Translations under genes and position numbers: made by a program
Notes under the pieces: generated by a model
Told to the model about the DNA's origin: nothing
Seen by the model: only the letters and a program-made list of their open reading frames with translations
Databases searched by the model: none
Part shown: one piece after another, positions 23,001-35,000 of the stretch
Position numbering within the stretch: position 1 is the first letter of the stretch
Layout of the letters: each line of letters opens with the position of its first letter
Assembly: GCA_004431415.1 (NCBI GenBank)
Contig: QPMI01000049.1
Span: 186,001 to 250,000, forward strand
DNA from: Cyanophora paradoxa
Taxonomy: Eukaryota; Glaucocystophyceae; Cyanophorales; Cyanophoraceae
Direction: 5' to 3'
Length of the DNA stretch: 64,000 nucleotides

Positions 23001-26000
23001 CCCGTCGCCTCCGCGTCCACTTCCACTTTTCAAGTATCAACAGGGACGAGTTCCATCGCCGCGGTGCTAGAACAGTTGCGATCTTTCTTCGGCTGGCGCT
23101 CGGCCAACAATCTCGAGGCTGCACGTGCGACAACCAGCACGGTCCTGATCAAGGTATGCAATCGCGCTCAAGTTTTAATTATAGTTTCTCAAGTCCGGCT
23201 GGGAGGGGGTATTGCTCTGAGGCCATGGAGTCGCCAACGAACTTCGAACTTTCGGAATTCGAAGGGTCTAGGATGGCATTTACAATTAAATATTTCGAAT
23301 TCTGGGCAAGCTTGAAGCTTCAACTAGCTATAGTACTTCAGTTTGGAAAAACAAATCCGATCGTGATTATAGAAGAAGGCGCCGGCAAACTACGACATAT
23401 CTAGATAAAGATATATACATGGACTCCAGAAAAGGCTCAAGTCTCCGGCCACAGTCTCAAGACACCAGCGCTAGCTCTGTGGGGGCTGCCTAGGAGAGAT
23501 AAGGGACAGCAGAAGCAAAAGAACTCGATATACTATAGCTATGTGTTCTTGATAAGACTCCAATGGGCTTTCACGGCAATTTCGGCGCCACCTCACATTA
23601 CGTGACGTCGCAGGTCGCCCTAGAGGGCGGGGCCCGCTACGAGTGCACCGCCTCGCAGACGCTGGACGGCGGCCTCACGTGGTCCCCCCCGTCCAGCGCG
23701 GTCCCAGTCGATATCATGCTGCAAGGTGCGACACATTTAGGGTGGCTAATGCTAGCGCTTGAATGCTAATTTATAAGCGCTCGGTTCTGAACTCTCAATT
23801 GCTCGAATACTGTAGATTATATAATTAGGTAGTATTTAAGAACCCAAAATATTTAGTTATTCTGGGGTTCAGCGGGTTTACTGGTAGTTGGCTGAAAATT
23901 ATTAAGAGTTGGCCGTGCTGAGCGCTTTTAGAAGGGGTATACGTATACGTAGGCGGGGCACGCGCAAGGCCTAGGGTTCAGGACTCAAGAGCAACGCATC
24001 CAGAATTAAGTACTTTTTTTTGGAAAAGCCCGCTGGGGGCATATCAGTATATAAGTAACAGATCCAGTGTACTAAATATTTCTCGTTCTATATGTACAGT
24101 AATTGCAATTGCTCGTCCTGATATCCTGCTGCAGCTAAAACCTACTACGCAGGAGTTTCAACATCTATGCACAGTGACAAAGCCTCACAAGATGCACACC
24201 TGAACCGTCGTTTACTGCAAACAGGAAATCCAACGCCGACGGAAACCCCGACGGAGACTCCCACGGAGACGCCGACGGAAACCCCGACGGAGACTCCCAC
24301 GGAGACGCCGACGGAAACCCCGACGGAGACTCCCACGGAGACGCCGACGGAAACCCCGACGGAGACTCCCACGGAGACGCCGACGGAAACCCCGACGGAG
24401 ACTCCCACGGAGACGCCGACGGAAACCCCGACGGAGACTCCCACGGAGACGCCGACGGAAACCCCGACGGAGACTCCCACGGAGACGCCGACGGAAACCC
24501 GACGGAGACTCCCACGGAGACGCCGACGGAAACCCCGACGGAGACTCCCACGGAGACGCCGACGGAAACCCCGACGGAGACTCCCACGGAGACGCCGACG
24601 GAAACCCCGACAGAGACTCCCACGGAGACGCCGACGGAAACCCCGATGGAGACTCCCACGGAGACGCCGACGGAAACCCCGACGGAGACTCCCACGGAGA
24701 CGCCGACGGAAACCCCGACGGAGACTCCCACGGAGACGCCGACGGAAACCCCGACGGAGACTCCCACGGAGACGCCGACGGAGACCCCGACGGAGACTCC
24801 CACGGAGACGCCGACGGAAACCCCGACGGAGACTCCCACGGAGACGCCGACGGAAACCCCGACGGAGACTCCCACGGAGACGCCGACGGAAACCCCGACG
24901 GAGACTCCCACGGAGACGCCGACGGAAACCCCGACGGAGACTCCCACGGAGACGCCGACGGAGACCCTGACGGAGACTCCCACGGAGACGCCGACGGAAA
25001 CCCCGACGGAGACTCCCATGGAGACGCCGACGGAAACCCCGACGGAGACTCCCACGGAGACGCCGACGGAGACCCCGACGGAGACTCCCACGGAGACGCC
25101 GACGGAGACCCCGACGGAGACTCCCACGGAGACGCCGACGGAGACCCCGACGGAGACTCCCACGGAGACGCCGACGGAAACCCCGACGGAGACTCCCACG
25201 GAGACGCCGACGGAAACCCGACGGAGACTCCCACGGAGACGCCGACGGAAACCCCGACGGAGACTCCCACGGAGACGCCGACGGAGACCCCGACGGAGAC
25301 TCCCACGGAGACGCCGACGGAAACCCCGACGGAGACTCCCACGGAGACGCCGACGGAGACCCCGACGGAGACTCCCACGGAGACGCCGACGGAGACCCCG
25401 ACGGAGACTCCCACGGAGACGCCGACGGAAACCCCGACGGAGACTCCCACGGAGACGCCGACGGAAACCCCGACGGAGACTCCCACGGAGACGCCGACGG
25501 AGACCCCGACGGAGACTCCCACGGAGACGCCGACGGAAACCCCGACGGAGACTCCCACGGAGACGCCGACGGAAACCCCGACGGAGACTCCCACGGAGAC
25601 GCCGACGGAAACCCCGACGGAGACTCCCACGGAGACGCCGACGGAGACCCCGACGGAGACTCCCACGGAGACGCCGACGGAGACCCCGACGGAGACTCCC
25701 ACGGAGACGCCGACGGAAACCCCGACGGAGACTCCCACGGAGACGCCGACGGAAACCCCGACGGAGACTCCCACGGAGACGCCGACGGAAACCCCGACGG
25801 AGACTCCCACGGAGACGCCGACGGAACCCCGACGGAGACTCCCACGGAGACGCCGACGGAAACCCCGACGGAGACTCCCACGGAGACGCCGACGGAAACC
25901 CGACGGAGACTCCCACGGAGACGCCGACGGAAACCCCGACGGAGACTCCCACGGAGACGCCGACGGAAACCCGACGGAGACTCCCACGGAGACGCCGACG

Positions 26001-29000
26001 GAACCCGACGGAGACTCCCACGGAGACGCCGACGGAAACCCCGACGGAGACTCCCACGGAGACGCCGACGGAAACCCCGACGGAGACTCCCACGGAGACG
26101 CCGACGGAACCCCGACGGAGACTCCCACGGAGACGCCGACGGAAACCCCGACGGAGACTCCCACGGAGACGCCGACGGAAACCCCGACGGAGACTCCCAC
26201 GGAGACGCCGACGGAAACCCCGACGGAGACTCCCACGGAGACGCCGACGGAGACCCCGACGGAGACTCCCACGGAGACGCCGACGGAAACCCCGACGGAG
26301 ACTCCCACGGAGACGCCGACGGAAACCCCGACGGAGACTCCCACGGAGACGCCGACGGAACCCCGACGGAGACTCCCACGGAGACGCCGACGGAAACCCC
26401 GACGGAGACTCCCACGGAGACGCCGACGGAAACCCCGACGGAGACTCCCACGGAGACGCCGACGGAAACCCCGACGGAGACTCCCACGGAGACGCCGACG
26501 GAAACCCCGACGGAGACTCCCACGGAGACGCCGACGGAAACCCCGACGGAGACTCCCACGGAGACGCCGACGGAGACCCCGACGGAGACTCCCACGGAGA
26601 CGCCGACGGAAACCCCGACGGAGACTCCCACGGAGACGCCGACGGAAACCCCGACGGAGACTCCCACGGAGACGCCGACGGAAACCCCGACGGAGACTCC
26701 CACGGAGACGCCGACGGAGACCCCGACGGAGACTCCCACGGAGACGCCGACGGAAACCCCGACGGAGACTCCCACGGAGACGCCGACGGAAACCCGACGG
26801 AGACTCCCACGGAGACGCCGACGGAGACCCCGACGGAGACTCCCACGGAGACGCCGACGGAGACCCCGACGGAGACTCCCACGGAGACGCCGACGGAGAC
26901 CCCGACGGAGACTCCCACGGAGACGCCGACGGAAACCCCGACGGAGACTCCCACGGAGACGCCGACGGAAACCCCGACGGAGACTCCCACGGAGACGCCG
27001 ACGGAAACCCCGACGGAGACTCCCACGGAGACGCCGACGGAAACCCCGACGGAGACTCCCACGGAGACGCCGACGGAGACCCCGACGGAGACTCCCACGG
27101 AGACGCCGACGGAAACCCCGACGGAGACTCCCACGGAGACGCCGACGGAAACCCCGACGGAGACTCCACGGAGACGCCGACGGAAACCCCGACGGAGACT
27201 CCCACGGAGACGCCGACGGAAACCCCGACGGAGACTCCCACGGAGACGCCGACGGAAACCCCGACGGAGACTCCCACGGAGACGCCGACGGAAACCCCGA
27301 CGGAGACTCCCACGGAGACGCCGACGGAAACCCCGACGGAGACTCCCACGGAGACGCCGACGGAAACCCCGACGGAGACTCCCACGGAGACGCCGACGGA
27401 AACCCCGACGGAGACTCCACGGAGACGCCGACGGAGACCCCGACGGAGACTCCCACGGAGACGCCGACGGAGACCCCCACGGAGACTCCCACGGAGACGC
27501 CGACGGAAACCCCGACGGAGACTCCCTCGGAGACGCCGACGGAAACCCCGACGGAGACTCCCACGGAGACGCCGACGGAAACCCCGACGGAGACTCCCAC
27601 GGAGACGCCGACGGAAACCCCGACGGAGACTCCCACGGAGACGCCGACGGAAACCCCGACGGAGACTCCCACGGAGACGCCGACGGAAACCCCGACGGAG
27701 ACTCCCACGGAGACGCCGACGGAGACCCCGACGGAGACTCCCACGGAGACGCCGACGGAAACCCCGACGGAGACTCCCACGGAGACGCCGACGGAAACCC
27801 CGACGGAGACTCCCACGGAGACGCCGACGGAGACCCCGACGGAGACTCCCACGGAGACGCCGACGGAGACCCCGACGGAGACTCCCACGGAGACGCCGAC
27901 GGAGACCCCGACGGAGACTCCCACGGAGACGCCGACGGAAACCCCGACGGAGACTCCCACGGAGACGCCGACGGAAACCCCGACGGAGACTCCCACGGAG
28001 ACGCCGACGGAAACCCCGACGGAGACTCCCACGGAGACGCCGACGGAAACCCCGACGGAGACTCCCACGGAGACGCCGACGGAAACCCCGACGGAGACTC
28101 CCACGGAGACGCCGACGGAAACCCCGACAGAGACTCCCACGGAGACGCCGACGGAAACCCCGACGGAGACTCCCACGGAGACGCCGACGGAAACCCCGAC
28201 GGAGACTCCCACGGAGACGCCGACGGAAACCCCGACGGAGACTCCCACGGAGACGCCGACGGAAACCCCGACGGAGACTCCCACGGAGACCCCGACGGAG
28301 ACTCCCACGGAGACGCCGACGGAAACCCCGACGGAGACTCCCACGGAAACCCCGACGGAGACTCCCACGGAGACTCCCACGGAGACGCCGACGGAAACCC
28401 CCACGGAGACTCCCACGGAGACGCCGACGGAAACCCCGACGGAGACTCCCACGGAGACGCCGACGGAAACCCCGACGGAGACTCCCTCGGAGACGCCGAC
28501 GGAAACCCCGACGGAGACTCCCACGGAGACGCCGACGGAAACCCCGACGGAGACTCCCACGGAGACGCCGACGGAAACCCCGACGGAGACTCCCACGGAG
28601 ACGCCGACGGAAACCCCGACGGAGACTCCCACGGAGACGCCGACGGAAACCCCGACTGAGACTCCCACGGAGACGCCGACGGAAACCCCGACGGAGACTC
28701 CCACGGAGACGCCGACGGAAACCCCGACGGAGACTCCCTCGGAGACGCCGACGGAAACCCCGACGGAGACTCCCACGGAGACGCCGACGGAAACCCCGAG
28801 GGAGACTCCCACGGAGACGCCGACGGAAACCCCGACGGAGACTCCCACGGAGACGCCGACGGAAACCCCGACGGAGACTCCCACGGAGACGCCGACGGAA
28901 ACCCCGACGGAGACTCCCACGGAGACGCCGACGGAAACCCCGACGGAGACTCCCATGGAGACGCCGACGGAAACCCCGACGGAGACTCCCATGGAGACGC

Positions 29001-32000
29001 CGACGGAAACCCCGACGGAGACTCCCACGGAGACGCCGACGGAAACCCCGACGGAGACTCCCACGGAGACGCCGACGGAAACCCCGACGGAGACTCCCAC
29101 GGAGACGCCGACGGAAACCCCGACGGAGACTCCCACGGAGACGCCGACGGAAACCCCGACGGAGACTCCCACGGAGACGCCAACGGAAACCCCGACGGAG
29201 ACTCCCACGGAGACGCCGACGGAAACCCCGACGGAGACTCCCACGGAGACGCCGACGGAAACCCCGACGGAGACTCCCACGGAGACGCCGACGGAAACCC
29301 CGACGGAGACTCCCACGGAGACGCCGACGGAAACCCCGACTGAGACTCCCACGGAGACGCCGACGGAAACCCCGACGGAGACTCCCACGGAGACGCCGAC
29401 GGAAACCCCGACGGAGACTCCCACGGAGACGCCGACGGAGACTCCCACGGAGACTCCCACGGAGACGCCGACGGAAACCCCGACGGAGACTCCCACGGAG
29501 ACGCCGACGGAAACCCCGACGGAGACTCCCACGGAGACGCCGACGGAAACCCCGACGGAGACTCCCACGGAGACGCCGACGGAAACCCCGACGGAGACTC
29601 CCACGGAGACGCCGACGGAAACCCCGAGGGAGACTCCCTCGGAGACGCCGACGGAAACCCCGACGGAGACTCCCACGGAGACGCCGACGGAAACCCCGAC
29701 GGAGACTCCCACGGAGACGCCGACGGAAACCCCGACGGAGACTCCCACGGAGACGCCGACGGAAACCCCGACGGAGACTCCCACGGAGACGCCGACGGAA
29801 ACCCCGACGGAGACTCCCACGGAGACGCCGACGGAAACCCCGACGGAGACTCCCACGGAGACGCCGACGGAAACCCCGACGGAGACTCCCACGGAGACGC
29901 CGACGGAGACCCCGACGGAGACTCCCACGGAGACGCCGACGGAGACCCCGACGGAGACTCCCACGGAGACGCCGACGGAGACCCCGACGGAGACTCCCAC
30001 GGAGACGCCGACGGAGACCCCGACGGAGACTCCCACGGAGACGCCGACGGAAACCCCGACGGAGACTCCCACGGAGACGCCGACGGAAACCCCGACGGAG
30101 ACTCCCACGGAGACGCCGACGGAAACCCGACGGAGACTCCCACGGAGACGCCGACGGAAACCCCGACGGAGACTCCCACGGAGACGCCGACGGAAACCCC
30201 GACGGAGACTCCCACGGAGACGCCGACGGAAACCCCGACGGAGACTCCCATGGAGACGCCGACGGAAACCCCGACGGAGACTCCCATGGAGACGCCGACG
30301 GAAACCCCGACGGAGACTCCCACGGAGACGCCGACGGAAACCCCGACGGAGACTCCCACGGAGACGCCGACGGAAACCCCGACGGAGACTCCCACGGAGA
30401 CGCCGACGGAAACCCCGACGGAGACTCCCACGGAGACGCCGACGGAAACCCCGACGGAGACTCCCACGGAGACGCCAACGGAAACCCCGACGGAGACTCC
30501 CACGGAGACGCCGACGGAAACCCCGACGGAGACTCCCACGGAGACGCCGACGGAAACCCCGACGGAGACTCCCACGGAGACGCCGACGGAAACCCCGACG
30601 GAGACTCCCACGGAGACGCCGAGCCCGAGCCCAGCCGCGGCGCTCACGGAGACGCCGAGCCCAAGCCCGTCGCTCATGGAGACGCCGAGCCTGAGCCCTT
30701 CTCCGAGCCCTCCAATGTTGCATACCCCAAGCCCCTCTCCCAGCTCAACACCCTCGCCGTCTCCAAGCCCATCTCCCAGTCTGACACCATCACCAACACC
30801 CTCTCCAGTTCCGCGGCCAGCGCAGCCCGTTTTCATTGTTCCAGCATCAGATGGCATTACGGATGTCGCGCGGCTTTCCTCGGGCAAGGTCGCCCTGACG
30901 GTTCAGACTTCGGCTGCAGACGCCGTCCTGACAGTTGTGGTGACATGCAGAGCGACCGCGACCGAATCATCCGATCTGCCTTCCGTACCCGCTCAAATGG
31001 AAGCAGCATCTACTTCCGTGATTGTCGAGGTGCTTCTAGCAGCAGGGACCGACTACGAGTGCCGCGTGCAGAGCACAAACGTGCATGGCACCTCTGATGC
31101 TGGCACTCGGCGATTCAAGACTCGTGCCGGCCCCGCTCTTCCTACTATCACGTATCCGGCGACAGATGGCACGTCAGGAGTTACACGCAACGCCGATGGA
31201 CAAGCCCTGGTCACGATCGGAGTGCTAGAAGCGGATGCGGTCACAGGTGCAAGCGCGACATGCAGGGCAACGGCGCCGGTAGCCTCGCCAGATCTCGCCC
31301 CGGTAACAGTAACCGGTCTTACTGGGAACCCAACTTCGATAGACGTTATGGTGCGCACGTCCTTGGTTTATTTAGTGCGCACGTATAGACTTTCGTTGCT
31401 CACTTCACGCAACACATGTACAGGTTACGCTTTCTCCGGGCACTGAGTACACCTGCCGCGTCTCCATGTCGAACGCGGGTGGCTCTTCTCTCGAGGCATC
31501 CAGGCAGTTCGCCACGGTGGCGGGCCCCGCCCCTCCCAGGATCGCGTTCCCGGCCACCGACGGGGCTATCGATGTGGAGAGGACAAACGATGGCTTCGTG
31601 TCTGTCGTGCTCTCTACGCTAGGCCTCGATGCCGTTACCAGCGCCACCGTCGCCTGCATTTCGACCGCCTCCCAAACAGCGGTGGATCCTGTCACAGTCT
31701 CTGGGCTCTCGGCGCCCACGTCCATCACCGTCCGAGTACTGCTGGCCGCCCTCACGGGATATCAGTGCACAGTGACGACAGCAAACGCCGGCGGCACCTC
31801 AACCCCCGCCTCGCGCACGTTCGTCACGAAGAAGGGCCTTGCCCCTGTCGACGCCAAGCGGAGCGTCGCCAGCGGGCCAGCCGCGTGCGGCTACCAGGTC
31901 GTCGGCTGGATCACTACGCTGGTCGTCCAAGCGTTTGACGCAGAGGGCCTCGTCGTCTCTGGGCGCAACGCAGGCACCTTGTCTGCCAAGGTACTACATT

Positions 32001-35000
32001 TTCCTTTTGCGTATCGATTGCAGCATCATGCGTAATATGCGGGTGTCGCCGCAGCTCGTGTCTTTGACAGGAAGCGATCCTCGCATCAACGTTAACCCTG
32101 CGTTCAGCTACTACGGGACGCCACCCGCCGCCGACACCAGCGCCGACGCCACGATCACAAACTTCCAAAACGGTGTGCATCAATGCTTCTTGAGCTTTTT
32201 TTAGCCGCCGCGATGTACGCACCGATCTCGACTTTCAGGAACGTTCCTGGTGGAGTTCCAGGTCCCGCGGCGCCGCGGCACGTACGAGCTCGAGCTGGCG
32301 CTCGCGACGGGCGTCGCCGCGAACTCCGGCCCGATCGCCAACTCGCCTCTCCGCTTCTTCGCCCTCCCTTCAACGCAGACAAAGGTGTCATTCGAGGGGG
32401 TTTCCACAACCGTCAAGGCGCTCAAGGGCTTCCCCGTTTCGTTCTCCGGAATCTACCGCGACAGGTGCACATGCGCTCGCGCGGGCTCGCAATTCGGCGT
32501 CTGCTTTAAACTTCGGCGTTAATTCTATAATGCAAAAATTAATGCCGTGCGGCAGCAACGACAACTTCATGGGCGGCATCCCCGCTGGCGTCGCCACGTC
32601 GACGTGCCCCGCCGCGTTCTCCTTCCGCTCCTCCGCCGGCACGGCGACCACTCCGCCCGCCATTGCGAGCATTTCTGCCTCGCCTGCTACTCCCGTGGAT
32701 CTCGTAGCAACAAGGGGAACCTACGGAATGGGCGGGACCTGGTTCGACACGTTCGTGCTGACCGGCAAGACAACGGTCGACGGGAGTGCAACGGTCACTG
32801 TCACTGGCGCCGTTGGAGCCTCCACGTCAACTGTCACCACGATTTCTCTGACAGCCGGGGACATCGCTATCTCCAAGTCGGGCGTCTTTAGCAGCGTCTG
32901 CAAGCAGCACACAGCAGGCAGAGCGTTCAGCTTCCGCATCGAGCTCCGGGACGCGCAGGACGCGCGAGTGGATGGTTTCAGCGTTGTCACAGTCACCCCG
33001 ACCTACCTTGGCCCCACCTCTACAGCCGCTAGTATCGAGTGCGCACTGGGCCGCATGCGAATTTTATTTAAAGCACACTTTTTCTGATTCAACCGTGCAG
33101 GGAGACTGTGTTCGCGCTGCCCGACGGGTTTAAGGCGCTCGTCAACCCGAACGCTTTCCCCTCTGCGGCCACTGCAACCGTCGCGTCGAACACCGACGGC
33201 TCTTTCACAGCTTCCGTGACCGCCTTCAAGGCGGGGTACTACAAGCTGGCGGTCTCCATCAACGGCCAGGCGGCCGGCGTGGGCTCGGGCTTCACCGTCT
33301 TCGTCAACCCCGGCGAGCCCGCGCCCACGCCGGACGCGGCCTACCCGTTCTACAGCGCGTCCGGGGTCGAGTGGGTGAGCAGCGCGCGTGCGCTGGCGGG
33401 CCAGACCGCCACCACGTACGTGGCCATCCGCGACGCCTTCGGCAACCTTGTGGAGCCGTCCGCCTACCAGACCGTCGCCGAGAGCGAGGTCAGCTTGAAG
33501 CTTGGTTTCGCAAGCGGTGCGGACGCCACGGGCTGCTCTTCCGCGATTCCATCGCCATGGACCGCTTCGGTGCTCATTCTATGCTTTTGTTTCCGATCAT
33601 TCCGAAGGGGCTGACCGATTTCATTTCGAATTTCAGACGTTGTCTTTGGTGGCCACCGATCCCGCAATTGTGAGGCCGTCAACCGTTCTTCCCGTTGTTG
33701 CGACGACTGGCCTCGGCACGTCGAAGAGCTGGAACTATTCCGAGCAGTCCGCGACGCCCGCCGGGGTCTACCGGATCACCTTCTCGACCTGCTCCACTGG
33801 CGCGCTGCAGATCCGGGCCTCCCGCAGCGGCGTCCCCAACAGCGCGTTCGGCGCTGCCGTGCCTCTCACGGTGACCCCCAACGTCCTGGCGAGCATTCAG
33901 GACGCCTCTGCACTCAAGGAGAGCGTCGCTGGCCCGCTCGCCGCGGAGGCTGCCAGCTCGATTCGCGTCACCGGCGTGGATGCGTGCGGCAACGTCGTGG
34001 ACTTCAATCAGTGCGTCCGGTCCTGTGCCATATTCGACTTCACGCAATTATAAAAGCGCTTGCGACCCTACGCGTTGACGTTAAGAATACGATTGCTTGA
34101 ATGTTGGGGATTTTAATATCGAAATTTTAAAATGCGAAGGTCTCGATCAAATCGAAATCGTTCGTTCTAGCTATTCGGAATATTCAATGTTAGCGATAAC
34201 ATGATCATCGAATTAATTATATAAATATTAAAAAATGCTGAGGTCGACGTCTCGATCAAATCGAAATCGTTCGTTCTAGAAAATATTTAATAACATCGAT
34301 CGTTCGTTCAAGGGAAATAAGCGTTAACATCAATCGTTAGCGTTCAAAAGAATGCATTTATTGCAAATCTGTCACGGTCAACATTGACGTTCGTGTTATT
34401 AATATTCGGAGATTATTTATCATTGACGTGCATATCGCACACTTTATATAACGCGACCAACACGAACTTGAACTTTAATATAGATGTAGCCGTGCTTTGC
34501 AGGTCCTTTTCGCGAATTCAAAATCGCCAGAGCTCGCGCCGCCAGCGTAAAATAACTTCTACTTATTTTCTCAGGGAGCCGAACAACGCGTTCCAGTTCG
34601 CTTTCTCGGGCGGCGTCGCGAGGCTGCCGTTCTTCGCGGACTTCACGACAGAGGCGGGACGGGCGCCCCTCTGCTCGTACGTGCGCTACCAGGGAGTCAT
34701 CGGCTGCTTCCGGGACCTTTCGGTGCGGGGATTGCGCTGTCGCTCGTACTTGCCGGCTCGTGGAAAGATAGAACGTTGACCGCGGCACGCTGCTTTCGCA
34801 GATGGCCCGCGTTCCAGGCACTACCGGCGCCGTCACAATCTGTGCGTGATTTCGGTATTAAAGTCTCCTCGCTCAACGCTTATAATTATGATATCGCTCA
34901 GCGTACAAGCTGTTCGCGACGGGGGCGGGCACGCTGGACCTGTTCGTCAACACGCGGCTGGCGACGTTCATCGAGGGCTCGCGCCTCGCCTCCGACGGCG

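Noticed and set aside
24233-30620. CRISPR-like array
   Set aside because: Units are contiguous 36-base tandem repeats without unique spacers, inside a eukaryotic coding context.
24145-30887. Minus-strand proteins of more than 2,000 residues (GVSVGVSV, RRGFRRRLRGSL and ESPSGFPSASPW repeats)
   Set aside because: They are the antisense of the TPTE minisatellite, open only because the unit lacks stops in every frame. The plus strand joins domain-bearing exons downstream; the minus frames join nothing recognisable.
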